A stretch of 64,000 nt of DNA. It comes from Nansenia antarctica. Lineage: Eukaryota > Chordata > Actinopteri > Argentiniformes > Microstomatidae. Where the stretch lies: positions 5,001 to 69,000 of the forward strand of contig OZ022352.1 of NCBI GenBank assembly GCA_963989245.1, in the 5' to 3' direction. The notes under the pieces are model-generated. The model saw only the letters and a list, made by a program, of their open reading frames with translations, did no database searches and was not told the origin of the DNA. Shown one piece after another: positions 1 through 14,400 of the stretch. The stretch's first letter is position 1; the number at the start of each line of letters is the position of its first letter. Made by a program: the position numbers and the translations under genes.

Positions 1-3000
1 AACCCTAACCCTAACCCTAACCCTAACCCTAACCCTAACCCTAACCCTAACCCTAACCCTAACCCTAACCCTAACCCTAACCCTAACCCTAACCCTAACC
101 CTAACCCTAACCCTAACCCTAACCCTAACCCTAACCCTAACCCTAACCCTAACCCTAACCCTAACCCTAACCCTAACCCTAACCCTAACCCTAACCCTAA
201 CCCTAACCCTAACCCTAACCCTAACCCTAACCCTAACCCTAACCCTAACCCTAACCCTAACCCTAACCCTAACCCTAACCCTAACCCTAACCCTAACCCT
301 AACCCTAACCCTAACCCTAACCCTAACCTAACCCTAACCCTAACCCTAACCCTAACCCTAACCCTAACCCTAACCCTAACCCTAACCCTAACCCTAACCC
401 TAACCCTAACCCTAACCCTAACCCTAACCCTAACCCTAACCCTAACCCTAACCCTAACCCTAACCCTAACCCTAACCCTAACCCTAACCCTAACCCTAAC
501 CCTAACCCTAACCCTAACCCTAACCCTAACCCTAACCCTAACCCTAACCCTAACCCTAACCCTAACCCTAACCCTAACCCTAACCCTAACCCTAACCCTA
601 ACCCTAACCCTAACCCTAACCCTAACCCTAACCCTAACCCTAACCCTAACCTAACCCTAACCCTAACCCTAACCCTAACCCTAACCCTAACCCTAACCCT
701 AACCCTAACCCTAACCCTAACCCTAACCCTAACCCTAACCCTAACCCTAACCCTAACCCTAACCCTAACCCTAACCCTAACCCTAACCCTAACCCTAACC
801 CTAACCCTAACCTAACCCTAACCCTAACCCTAACCCTAACCCTAACCCTAACCCTAACCCTAACCCTAACCCTAACCCTAACCCTAACCCTAACCCTAAC
901 CCTAACCCTAACCCTAACCCTAACCCTAACCCTAACCCTAACCCTAACCCTAACCCTAACCCTAACCCTAACCCTAACCCTAACCCTAACCCTAACCCTA
1001 ACCCTAACCCTAACCCTAACCCTAACCCTAACCCTAACCCTAACCCTAACCCTAACCCTAACCCTAACCCTAACCCTAACCCTAACCTAACCCTAACCCT
1101 AACCCTAACCCTAACCCTAACCTAACCCTAACCCTAACCCTAACCCTAACCCTAACCCTAACCCTAACCCTAACCCTAACCCTAACCCTAACCCTAACCC
1201 TAACCCTAACCCTAACCCTAACCCTAACCCTAACCCTAACCCTAACCCTAACCCTAACCCTAACCCTAACCCTAACCCTAACCCTAACCCTAACCCTAAC
1301 CCTAACCCTAACCCTAACCCTAACCCTAACCCTAACCCTAACCCTAACCCTAACCCTAACCCTAACCCTAACCCTAACCCTAACCCTAACCCTAACCCTA
1401 ACCCTAACCCTAACCCTAACCCTAACCCTAACCCTAACCCTAACCCTAACCCTAACCCTAACCCTAACCCTAACCCTAACCCTAACCCTAACCCTAACCC
1501 TAACCCTAACCCTAACCCTAACCCTAACCCTAACCCTAACCCTAACCCTAACCCTAACCCTAACCCTAACCCTAACCCTAACCCTAACCCTAACCCTAAC
1601 CCTAACCCTAACCCTAACCCTAACCCTAACCCTAACCCTAACCCTAACCCTAACCCTAACCCTAACCCTAACCCTGAACCCTAACCCTAACCCTAACCCT
1701 AACCCTAACCTAACCCTAACCCTAACCCTAACCCTAACCCTAACCCTAACCCTAACCCTAACCCTAACCTACCTAACCCTAACCTAACCCTAACCCTAAC
1801 CCTAACCCTAACCCTAACCCTAACCCTAACCCTAACCCTAACCCTAACCCTAACCCTAACCCTAACCCTAACCCTAACCCTAACCCTAACCCTAACCCTA
1901 ACCCTAACCCTAACCCTAACCCTAACCCTAACCCTAACCTAACCCTAACCCTAACCCTAACCCTAACCCTAACCCTAACCCTAACCCTAACCCTAACCCT
2001 AACCCTAACCCTAACCCTAACCCTAACCCTAACCTACCCTAACCCTAACCCTAACCCTAACCCTAACCCTAACCCTAACCCTAACCCTAACCCTAACCCT
2101 AACCCTAACCCTAACCCTAACCCTAACCCTAACCCTAACCCTAACCCTAACCCTAACCCTAACCCTAACCCTAACCCTAACCCTAACCCTAACCCTAACC
2201 CTAACCCTAACCCTAACCCTAACCCTAACCCTAACCCTAACCCTAACCTACCCTAACCCTAACCCTAACCCTAACCCTAACCCTAACCCTAACCCTAACC
2301 CTAACCCTAACCCTAACCCTAACCCTAACCCTAACCTAACCCTAACCCTAACCCTAACCCTAACCCTAACCCTAACCCTAACCCTAACCCTAACCCTAAC
2401 CCTAACCCTAACCCCTAACCCTAACCCTAACCCTAACCCTAACCCTAACCCTAACCCTAACCCTAACCCTAACCCTAACCCTAACCCTAACCCTAACCCT
2501 AACCCTAACCCTAACCCTAACCCTAACCCTAACCCTAACCCTAACCCTAACCCCTAACCCTAACCCTAACCCTAACCCTAACCCTAACCCTAACCCTAAC
2601 CCTAACCCTAACCCTAACCCTAACCCTAACCCTAACCCTAACCCTAACCCTAACCCTAACCCTAACCCTAACCCTAACCCTAACCCTAACCCTAACCCTA
2701 ACCCTAACCCTAACCCTAACCCTAACCCTAACCTAACCCTAACCCTAACCCTAACCCTAACCCTAACCCTAACCCTAACCCTAACCCTAACCCTAACCCT
2801 AACCCTAACCCTAACCCTAACCCTAACCCTAACCCTAACCCTAACCCTAACCCTAACCTAACCCTAACCCTAACCCTAACCCTAACCCTAACCCTAACCC
2901 TAACCCTAACCCTAACCCTAACCCTAACCCTAACCCTAACCCTAACCCTAACCCTAACCCTAACCCTAACCCTAACCCTAACCCTAACCCTAACCCTAAC

Positions 3001-6000
3001 CCTAACCCTAACCCTAACCCTAACCCTAACCCTAACCCTAACCCTAACCCTAACCCTAACCCTAACCCTAACCCTAACCCTAACCCTAACCCTAACCCTA
3101 ACCCTAACCCTAACCCTAACCCTAACCCTAACCCTAACCCTAACCCTAACCCTAACCCTAACCTAACCCTAACCCTAACCCTAACCCTAACCCTAACCCT
3201 AACCCTAACCCTAACCCTAACCCTAACCCTAACCCTAACCCTAACCCTAACCCTAACCCTAACCCTAACCCTAACCCTAACCCTAACCCTAACCCTAACC
3301 CTAACCCTAACCCTAACCCTAACCCTAACCCTAACCCTAACCCTAACCCTAACCCTAACCCTAACCCTAACCCTAACCCTAACCCTAACCCTAACCCTAA
3401 CCCTAACCCTAACCCTAACCCTAACCCTAACCCTAACCCTAACCCTAACCCTAACCCTAACCCTAACCCTAACCCTAACCCTAACCCTAACCCTAACCCT
3501 AACCCTAACCCTAACCCTAACCCTAACCCTAACCCTAACCCTAACCCTAACCCTAACCCTAACCCTAACCCTAACCCTAACCCTAACCCTAACCCTAACC
3601 CTAACCCTAACCCTACCCTAACCCTAACCCTAACCCTAACCCTAACCCTAACCCTAACCCTAACCCTAACCCTAACCCTAACCCTAACCCTAACCCTAAC
3701 CCTAACCCTAACCCTAACCCTAACCCTAACCCTAACCCTAACCCTAACCCTAACCCTAACCCTAACCCTAACCCTAACCCTAACCCTAACCCTAACCCTA
3801 ACCCTAACCCTAACCCTAACCCTAACCCTAACCCTAACCCTAACCCTAACCCTAACCCTAACCCTAACCCTAACCCTAACCCTAACCCTAACCCTAACCC
3901 TAACCCTAACCCTAACCCTAACCCTAACCCTAACCCTAACCCTAACCCTAACCCTAACCCTAACCCTAACCCTAACCCTAACCCTAACCCTAACCCTAAC
4001 CCTAACCCTAACCCTAACCCTAACCCTAACCCTAACCCTAACCCTAACCCTAACCCTAACCCTAACCCTAACCCTAACCCTAACCCTAACCCTAACCCTA
4101 ACCCTAACCCTAACCCTAACCCTAACCCTAACCCTAACCCTAACCCTAACCCTAACCCTAACCCTAACCCTAACCCTAACCCTAACCCTAACCCTAACCC
4201 TAACCCTAACCCTAACCCTAACCCTAACCCTAACCCTAACCCTAACCCTAACCCTAACCCTAACCCTAACCCTAACCCTAACCCTAACCCTAACCCTAAC
4301 CCTAACCCTAACCCTAACCCTAACCCTAACCCTAACCCTAACCCTAACCCTAACCCTAACCCTAACCCTAACCCTAACCCTAACCCTAACCCTAACCCTA
4401 ACCCTAACCCTAACCCTAACCCTAACCCTAACCCTAACCCTAACCCTAACCCTAACCCTAACCCTAACCCTAACCCTAACCCTAACCCTAACCCTAACCC
4501 TAACCCTAACCCTAACCCTAACCCTAACCCTAACCCTAACCCTAACCCTAACCCTAACCCTAACCCTAACCCTAACCCTAACCCTAACCCTAACCCTAAC
4601 CCTAACCCTAACCCTAACCCTAACCCTAACCCTAACCCTAACCCTAACCCTAACCCTAACCCTAACCCTAACCCTAACCCTAACCCTAACCCTAACCCTA
4701 ACCCTAACCCTAACCCTAACCCTAACCCTAACCCTAACCCTAACCCTAACCCTAACCCTAACCCTAACCCTAACCCTAACCCTAACCCTAACCCTAACCC
4801 TAACCCTAACCCTAACCCTAACCCTAACCCTAACCCTAACCCTAACCCTAACCCTAACCCTAACCCTAACCCTAACCCTAACCCTAACCCTAACCCTAAC
4901 CCTAACCCTAACCCTAACCCTAACCCTAACCCTAACCCTAACCCTAACCCTAACCCTAACCCTAACCCTAACCCTAACCCTAACCCTAACCCTAACCCTA
5001 ACCCTAACCCTAACCCTAACCCTAACCCTAACCCTAACCCTAACCCTAACCCTAACCCTAACCCTAACCCTAACCCTAACCCTAACCCTAACCCTAACCC
5101 TAACCCTAACCCTAACCCTAACCCTAACCCTAACCCTAACCCTAACCCTAACCCTAACCCTAACCCTAACCCTAACCCTAACCCTAACCCTAACCCTAAC
5201 CCTAACCCTAACCCTAACCCTAACCCTAACCCTAACCCTAACCCTAACCCTAACCCTAACCCTAACCCTAACCCTAACCCTAACCCTAACCCTAACCCTA
5301 ACCCTAACCCTAACCCTAACCCTAACCCTAACCCTAACCCTAACCCTAACCCTAACCCTAACCCTAACCCTAACCCTAACCCTAACCCTAACCCTAACCC
5401 TAACCCTAACCCTAACCCTAACCCTAACCCTAACCCTAACCCTAACCCTAACCCTAACCCTAACCCTAACCCTAACCCTAACCCTAACCCTAACCCTAAC
5501 CCTAACCCTAACCCTAACCCTAACCCTAACCCTAACCCTAACCCTAACCCTAACCCTAACCCTAACCCTAACCCTAACCCTAACCCTAACCCTAACCCTA
5601 ACCCTAACCCTAACCCTAACCCTAACCCTAACCCTAACCCTAACCCTAACCCTAACCCTAACCCTAACCCTAACCCTAACCCTAACCCTAACCCTAACCC
5701 TAACCCTAACCCTAACCCTAACCCTAACCCTAACCCTAACCCTAACCCTAACCCTAACCCTAACCCTAACCCTAACCCTAACCCTAACCCTAACCCTAAC
5801 CCTAACCCTAACCCTAACCCTAACCCTAACCCTAACCCTAACCCTAACCCTAACCCTAACCCTAACCCTAACCCTAACCCTAACCCTAACCCTAACCCTA
5901 ACCCTAACCCTAACCCTAACCCTAACCCTAACCCTAACCCTAACCCTAACCCTAACCCTAACCCTAACCCTAACCCTAACCCTAACCCTAACCCTAACCC

Positions 6001-9000
6001 TAACCCTAACCCTAACCCTAACCCTAACCCTAACCCTAACCCTAACCCTAACCCTAACCCTAACCCTAACCCTAACCCTAACCCTAACCCTAACCCTAAC
6101 CCTAACCCTAACCCTAACCCTAACCCTAACCCTAACCCTAACCCTAACCCTAACCCTAACCCTAACCCTAACCCTAACCCTAACCCTAACCCTAACCCTA
6201 ACCCTAACCCTAACCCTAACCCTAACCCTAACCCTAACCCTAACCCTAACCCTAACCCTAACCCTAACCCTAACCCTAACCCTAACCCTAACCCTAACCC
6301 TAACCCTAACCCTAACCCTAACCCTAACCCTAACCCTAACCCTAACCCTAACCCTAACCCTAACCCTAACCCTAACCCTAACCCTAACCCTAACCCTAAC
6401 CCTAACCCTAACCCTAACCCTAACCCTAACCCTAACCCTAACCCTAACCCTAACCCTAACCCTAACCCTAACCCTAACCCTAACCCTAACCCTAACCCTA
6501 ACCCTAACCCTAACCCTAACCCTAACCCTAACCCTAACCCTAACCCTAACCCTAACCCTAACCCTAACCCTAACCCTAACCCTAACCCTAACCCTAACCC
6601 TAACCCTAACCCTAACCCTAACCCTAACCCTAACCCTAACCCTAACCCTAACCCTAACCCTAACCCTAACCCTAACCCTAACCCTAACCCTAACCCTAAC
6701 CCTAACCCTAACCCTAACCCTAACCCTAACCCTAACCCTAACCCTAACCCTAACCCTAACCCTAACCCTAACCCTAACCCTAACCCTAACCCTAACCCTA
6801 ACCCTAACCCTAACCCTAACCCTAACCCTAACCCTAACCCTAACCCTAACCCTAACCCTAACCCTAACCCTAACCCTAACCCTAACCCTAACCCTAACCC
6901 TAACCCTAACCCTAACCCTAACCCTAACCCTAACCCTAACCCTAACCCTAACCCTAACCCTAACCCTAACCCTAACCCTAACCCTAACCCTAACCCTAAC
7001 CCTAACCCTAACCCTAACCCTAACCCTAACCCTAACCCTAACCCTAACCCTAACCCTAACCCTAACCCTAACCCTAACCCTAACCCTAACCCTAACCCTA
7101 ACCCTAACCCTAACCCTAACCCTAACCCTAACCCTAACCCTAACCCTAACCCTAACCCTAACCCTAACCCTAACCCTAACCCTAACCCTAACCCTAACCC
7201 TAACCCTAACCCTAACCCTAACCCTAACCCTAACCCTAACCCTAACCCTAACCCTAACCCTAACCCTAACCCTAACCCTAACCCTAACCCTAACCCTAAC
7301 CCTAACCCTAACCCTAACCCTAACCCTAACCCTAACCCTAACCCTAACCCTAACCCTAACCCTAACCCTAACCCTAACCCTAACCCTAACCCTAACCCTA
7401 ACCCTAACCCTAACCCTAACCCTAACCCTAACCCTAACCCTAACCCTAACCCTAACCCTAACCCTAACCCTAACCCTAACCCTAACCCTAACCCTAACCC
7501 TAACCCTAACCCTAACCCTAACCCTAACCCTAACCCTAACCCTAACCCTAACCCTAACCCTAACCCTAACCCTAACCCTAACCCTAACCCTAACCCTAAC
7601 CCTAACCCTAACCCTAACCCTAACCCTAACCCTAACCCTAACCCTAACCCTAACCCTAACCCTAACCCTAACCCTAACCCTAACCCTAACCCTAACCCTA
7701 ACCCTAACCCTAACCCTAACCCTAACCCTAACCCTAACCCTAACCCTAACCCTAACCCTAACCCTAACCCTAACCCTAACCCTAACCCTAACCCTAACCC
7801 TAACCCTAACCCTAACCCTAACCCTAACCCTAACCCTAACCCTAACCCTAACCCTAACCCTAACCCTAACCCTAACCCTAACCCTAACCCTAACCCTAAC
7901 CCTAACCCTAACCCTAACCCTAACCCTAACCCTAACCCTAACCCTAACCCTAACCCTAACCCTAACCCTAACCCTAACCCTAACCCTAACCCTAACCCTA
8001 ACCCTAACCCTAACCCTAACCCTAACCCTAACCCTAACCCTAACCCTAACCCTAACCCTAACCCTAACCCTAACCCTAACCCTAACCCTAACCCTAACCC
8101 TAACCCTAACCCTAACCCTAACCCTAACCCTAACCCTAACCCTAACCCTAACCCTAACCCTAACCCTAACCCTAACCCTAACCCTAACCCTAACCCTAAC
8201 CCTAACCCTAACCCTAACCCTAACCCTAACCCTAACCCTAACCCTAACCCTAACCCTAACCCTAACCCTAACCCTAACCCTAACCCTAACCCTAACCCTA
8301 ACCCTAACCCTAACCCTAACCCTAACCCTAACCCTAACCCTAACCCTAACCCTAACCCTAACCCTAACCCTAACCCTAACCCTAACCCTAACCCTAACCC
8401 TAACCCTAACCCTAACCCTAACCCTAACCCTAACCCTAACCCTAACCCTAACCCTAACCCTAACCCTAACCCTAACCCTAACCCTAACCCTAACCCTAAC
8501 CCTAACCCTAACCCTAACCCTAACCCTAACCCTAACCCTAACCCTAACCCTAACCCTAACCCTAACCCTAACCCTAACCCTAACCCTAACCCTAACCCTA
8601 ACCCTAACCCTAACCCTAACCCTAACCCTAACCCTAACCCTAACCCTAACCCTAACCCTAACCCTAACCCTAACCCTAACCCTAACCCTAACCCTAACCC
8701 TAACCCTAACCCTAACCCTAACCCTAACCCTAACCCTAACCCTAACCCTAACCCTAACCCTAACCCTAACCCTAACCCTAACCCTAACCCTAACCCTAAC
8801 CCTAACCCTAACCCTAACCCTAACCCTAACCCTAACCCTAACCCTAACCCTAACCCTAACCCTAACCCTAACCCTAACCCTAACCCTAACCCTAACCCTA
8901 ACCCTAACCCTAACCCTAACCCTAACCCTAACCCTAACCCTAACCCTAACCCTAACCCTAACCCTAACCCTAACCCTAACCCTAACCCTAACCCTAACCC

Positions 9001-12000
9001 TAACCCTAACCCTAACCCTAACCCTAACCCTAACCCTAACCCTAACCCTAACCCTAACCCTAACCCTAACCCTAACCCTAACCCTAACCCTAACCCTAAC
9101 CCTAACCCTAACCCTAACCCTAACCCTAACCCTAACCCTAACCCTAACCCTAACCCTAACCCTAACCCTAACCCTAACCCTAACCCTAACCCTAACCCTA
9201 ACCCTAACCCTAACCCTAACCCTAACCCTAACCCTAACCCTAACCCTAACCCTAACCCTAACCCTAACCCTAACCCTAACCCTAACCCTAACCCTAACCC
9301 TAACCCTAACCCTAACCCTAACCCTAACCCTAACCCTAACCCTAACCCTAACCCTAACCCTAACCCTAACCCTAACCCTAACCCTAACCCTAACCCTAAC
9401 CCTAACCCTAACCCTAACCCTAACCCTAACCCTAACCCTAACCCTAACCCTAACCCTAACCCTAACCCTAACCCTAACCCTAACCCTAACCCTAACCCTA
9501 ACCCTAACCCTAACCCTAACCCTAACCCTAACCCTAACCCTAACCCTAACCCTAACCCTAACCCTAACCCTAACCCTAACCCTAACCCTAACCCTAACCC
9601 TAACCCTAACCCTAACCCTAACCCTAACCCTAACCCTAACCCTAACCCTAACCCTAACCCTAACCCTAACCCTAACCCTAACCCTAACCCTAACCCTAAC
9701 CCTAACCCTAACCCTAACCCTAACCCTAACCCTAACCCTAACCCTAACCCTAACCCTAACCCTAACCCTAACCCTAACCCTAACCCTAACCCTAACCCTA
9801 ACCCTAACCCTAACCCTAACCCTAACCCTAACCCTAACCCTAACCCTAACCCTAACCCTAACCCTAACCCTAACCCTAACCCTAACCCTAACCCTAACCC
9901 TAACCCTAACCCTAACCCTAACCCTAACCCTAACCCTAACCCTAACCCTAACCCTAACCCTAACCCTAACCCTAACCCTAACCCTAACCCTAACCCTAAC
10001 CCTAACCCTAACCCTAACCCTAACCCTAACCCTAACCCTAACCCTAACCCTAACCCTAACCCTAACCCTAACCCTAACCCTAACCCTAACCCTAACCCTA
10101 ACCCTAACCCTAACCCTAACCCTAACCCTAACCCTAACCCTAACCCTAACCCTAACCCTAACCCTAACCCTAACCCTAACCCTAACCCTAACCCTAACCC
10201 TAACCCTAACCCTAACCCTAACCCTAACCCTAACCCTAACCCTAACCCTAACCCTAACCCTAACCCTAACCCTAACCCTAACCCTAACCCTAACCCTAAC
10301 CCTAACCCTAACCCTAACCCTAACCCTAACCCTAACCCTAACCCTAACCCTAACCCTAACCCTAACCCTAACCCTAACCCTAACCCTAACCCTAACCCTA
10401 ACCCTAACCCTAACCCTAACCCTAACCCTAACCCTAACCCTAACCCTAACCCTAACCCTAACCCTAACCCTAACCCTAACCCTAACCCTAACCCTAACCC
10501 TAACCCTAACCCTAACCCTAACCCTAACCCTAACCCTAACCCTAACCCTAACCCTAACCCTAACCCTAACCCTAACCCTAACCCTAACCCTAACCCTAAC
10601 CCTAACCCTAACCCTAACCCTAACCCTAACCCTAACCCTAACCCTAACCCTAACCCTAACCCTAACCCTAACCCTAACCCTAACCCTAACCCTAACCCTA
10701 ACCCTAACCCTAACCCTAACCCTAACCCTAACCCTAACCCTAACCCTAACCCTAACCCTAACCCTAACCCTAACCCTAACCCTAACCCTAACCCTAACCC
10801 TAACCCTAACCCTAACCCTAACCCTAACCCTAACCCTAACCCTAACCCTAACCCTAACCCTAACCCTAACCCTAACCCTAACCCTAACCCTAACCCTAAC
10901 CCTAACCCTAACCCTAACCCTAACCCTAACCCTAACCCTAACCCTAACCCTAACCCTAACCCTAACCCTAACCCTAACCCTAACCCTAACCCTAACCCTA
11001 ACCCTAACCCTAACCCTAACCCTAACCCTAACCCTAACCCTAACCCTAACCCTAACCCTAACCCTAACCCTAACCCTAACCCTAACCCTAACCCTAACCC
11101 TAACCCTAACCCTAACCCTAACCCTAACCCTAACCCTAACCCTAACCCTAACCCTAACCCTAACCCTAACCCTAACCCTAACCCTAACCCTAACCCTAAC
11201 CCTAACCCTAACCCTAACCCTAACCCTAACCCTAACCCTAACCCTAACCCTAACCCTAACCCTAACCCTAACCCTAACCCTAACCCTAACCCTAACCCTA
11301 ACCCTAACCCTAACCCTAACCCTAACCCTAACCCTAACCCTAACCCTAACCCTAACCCTAACCCTAACCCTAACCCTAACCCTAACCCTAACCCTAACCC
11401 TAACCCTAACCCTAACCCTAACCCTAACCCTAACCCTAACCCTAACCCTAACCCTAACCCTAACCCTAACCCTAACCCTAACCCTAACCCTAACCCTAAC
11501 CCTAACCCTAACCCTAACCCTAACCCTAACCCTAACCCTAACCCTAACCCTAACCCTAACCCTAACCCTAACCCTAACCCTAACCCTAACCCTAACCCTA
11601 ACCCTAACCCTAACCCTAACCCTAACCCTAACCCTAACCCTAACCCTAACCCTAACCCTAACCCTAACCCTAACCCTAACCCTAACCCTAACCCTAACCC
11701 TAACCCTAACCCTAACCCTAACCCTAACCCTAACCCTAACCCTAACCCTAACCCTAACCCTAACCCTAACCCTAACCCTAACCCTAACCCTAACCCTAAC
11801 CCTAACCCTAACCCTAACCCTAACCCTAACCCTAACCCTAACCCTAACCCTAACCCTAACCCTAACCCTAACCCTAACCCTAACCCTAACCCTAACCCTA
11901 ACCCTAACCCTAACCCTAACCCTAACCCTAACCCTAACCCTAACCCTAACCCTAACCCTAACCCTAACCCTAACCCTAACCCTAACCCTAACCCTAACCC

Positions 12001-13521
12001 TAACCCTAACCCTAACCCTAACCCTAACCCTAACCCTAACCCTAACCCTAACCCTAACCCTAACCCTAACCCTAACCCTAACCCTAACCCTAACCCTAAC
12101 CCTAACCCTAACCCTAACCCTAACCCTAACCCTAACCCTAACCCTAACCCTAACCCTAACCCTAACCCTAACCCTAACCCTAACCCTAACCCTAACCCTA
12201 ACCCTAACCCTAACCCTAACCCTAACCCTAACCCTAACCCTAACCCTAACCCTAACCCTAACCCTAACCCTAACCCTAACCCTAACCCTAACCCTAACCC
12301 TAACCCTAACCCTAACCCTAACCCTAACCCTAACCCTAACCCTAACCCTAACCCTAACCCTAACCCTAACCCTAACCCTAACCCTAACCCTAACCCTAAC
12401 CCTAACCCTAACCCTAACCCTAACCCTAACCCTAACCCTAACCCTAACCCTAACCCTAACCCTAACCCTAACCCTAACCCTAACCCTAACCCTAACCCTA
12501 ACCCTAACCCTAACCCTAACCCTAACCCTAACCCTAACCCTAACCCTAACCCTAACCCTAACCCTAACCCTAACCCTAACCCTAACCCTAACCCTAACCC
12601 TAACCCTAACCCTAACCCTAACCCTAACCCTAACCCTAACCCTAACCCTAACCCTAACCCTAACCCTAACCCTAACCCTAACCCTAACCCTAACCCTAAC
12701 CCTAACCCTAACCCTAACCCTAACCCTAACCCTAACCCTAACCCTAACCCTAACCCTAACCCTAACCCTAACCCTAACCCTAACCCTAACCCTAACCCTA
12801 ACCCTAACCCTAACCCTAACCCTAACCCTAACCCTAACCCTAACCCTAACCCTAACCCTAACCCTAACCCTAACCCTAACCCTAACCCTAACCCTAACCC
12901 TAACCCTAACCCTAACCCTAACCCTAACCCTAACCCTAACCCTAACCCTAACCCTAACCCTAACCCTAACCCTAACCCTAACCCTAACCCTAACCCTAAC
13001 CCTAACCCTAACCCTAACCCTAACCCTAACCCTAACCCTAACCCTAACCCTAACCCTAACCCTAACCCTAACCCTAACCCTAACCCTAACCCTAACCCTA
13101 ACCCTAACCCTAACCCTAACCCTAACCCTAACCCTAACCCTAACCCTAACCCTAACCCTAACCCTAACCCTAACCCTAACCCTAACCCTAACCCTAACCC
13201 TAACCCTAACCCTAACCCTAACCCTAACCCTAACCCTAACCCTAACCCTAACCCTAACCCTAACCCTAACCCTAACCCTAACCCTAACCCTAACCCTAAC
13301 CCTAACCCTAACCCTAACCCTAACCCTAACCCTAACCCTAACCCTAACCCTAACCCTAACCCTAACCCTAACCCTAACCCTAACCCTAACCCTAACCCTA
13401 ACCCTAACCCTAACCCTAACCCTAACCCTAACCCTAACCCTAACCCTAACCCTAACCCTAACCCTAACCCTAACCCTAACCCTAACCCTAACCCTAACCC
13501 TAACCCTAACCCTAACCCTAA
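1..13521. repeat. Terminal telomere array (CCCTAA)n
   Basis: The plus strand begins at base 1 with AACCCT hexamers, the vertebrate TTAGGG telomere read on its C-rich strand. This is the correct polarity for a left chromosome end. From about 3620 to 13520 the array is flawless at period 6. The outermost 3.6 kb holds about 18 irregular units, mostly 5-mers that have lost one C. Others are 7-mers with an extra C (near 2412 and 2552), a CCCTGAA (near 1675) and a scrambled patch (near 1768-1786). In life, variant units are usually proximal, so clustering at the very tip looks like consensus error in thin read coverage. No coding meaning should be given to the open frames here. Confidence 0.99.
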
Positions 13522-13527
13522 TTAGGG
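13516..13527. other. Head-to-head telomere palindrome at the subtelomere junction
   Basis: The last CCCTAA of the terminal array is followed directly by TTAGGG, giving the perfect 12-bp palindrome CCCTAATTAGGG. A degenerate second G-strand unit follows (TTTACTAGGG). The orientation of the telomere motif therefore flips exactly at the edge of the array. The far end of the 7.2-kb block, read inward on the minus strand, also begins TTAGGGTT, so TTAGGGTT may be the terminal inverted sequence of that block. A short inverted fusion point is the other reading. Confidence 0.85.
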
Positions 13528-13806
13528 TTTACTAGGGATTTCTATACATAAAGTTGGATGCCAAAATCCAACATTTAGATTATTTATTCTAATAAATCAT
13601 AATCATAATATTAAATTTTTTTTTTATTTGTTTCGGAATCGGATTTGCCTGCCGGTAATTTAGCCATTAAAAATTTTTACTTTCCGACCTTCCTATAAAA
13701 ACTTGTTTCTCTGCAGTAAGTCAGCCAGTGCTCTTGATGGTGTATGTTTCTTGTTCCTATGGGGGTCCAACATACAGTATGGAAGTACAATTATTGGTAT
13801 ATAAAA
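13522..13806. other. Left outer end of the 7.2-kb block, AT-rich, no gene
   Basis: This is AT-rich single-copy-looking DNA with no supportable ORF. It contains ATACATAAAGTTGGATG near 13545, which pairs with a matching inverted sequence near the right end of the block (about 20675). It also has GGAAGTACAAT near 13781, inverted near 20507. Confidence 0.6.
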
Positions 13807-14090
13807 CCCTAACTATCCCTAACTTTGCCAAAGTGGGCGGGGCATCCCACATCATGGTATGAAGTCCAACACTATGATATTATTCCCTAACTATCCCTAA
13901 CTTTGCCAAAGTGGGCGGGGCATGGGCGGGGCATCCCACATCATGGTATGAAGTCCAACACTATGATATTATTCCCTAACTATCCCTAACTTTGCCAAAG
14001 TGGGCGGGGCATCCCACATCATGGTATAGAAGTCCAACACTATGATATAAGTCCCTAACTATCCCTAACCTAAAAACTTTGCCAAAGTGC
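13807..14090. repeat. Left subterminal repeats, about 78-89 bp, three copies plus a part
   Basis: Units start at 13807, 13885, 13974 and 14053. Each has CCCTAACTATCCCTAAC, then CTTTGCCAAAGTGGGCGGGG, then CCCACATCATGGTAT, then AAGTCCAACACTATGAT. The opening of each unit is itself a degenerate telomere motif, and the GGGCGGGGC core looks like a GC box. The second unit carries a duplicated GGGCGGGGCAT. Inverted copies lie at about 17520-17790 and 20180-20515. Confidence 0.85.
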
Positions 14091-14099
14091 ATTATGGGA

Positions 14100-14400
14100 C
14101 ATTATATCGACATATGTGAAAACCAGACCTCTAGCTCACTCAGGAGGGGAGTTATGAATTCGTTCTGGCCACGAATGGCCGATCAAGCAGAAACGTTAAG
14201 TAAACACTTGTCTCACCGAGATGTTCCACATATGTGAAAACCAGACCTCTAGCTCACAGCTAGGAGGGGTGTTATGAGTTCTCTGCACTTACGAATGGCC
14301 GATCAAGCCGAAACGTTGGGTAAACACTTGTCTCACCAAGATGTTGCACATATGTGAAAACCAGACCTCTAGCTCACTCAGGAGGGGAGTTATAAGTAAT
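14100..14400. repeat. Left arm inner repeats, about 118-120 bp, three copies
   Basis: The segment CATATGTGAAAACCAGACC starts at 14111, 14229 and 14349. Each start is followed by a GAGGGGAGTTAT-like stretch and, in the first two units, by ACGAATGGCCGATCAAGC and a TAAACACTTGTCTCACC tail. The same units occur in inverse orientation at about 17441-17516 and 19868-20175. A few substitutions separate the copies. Confidence 0.85.
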
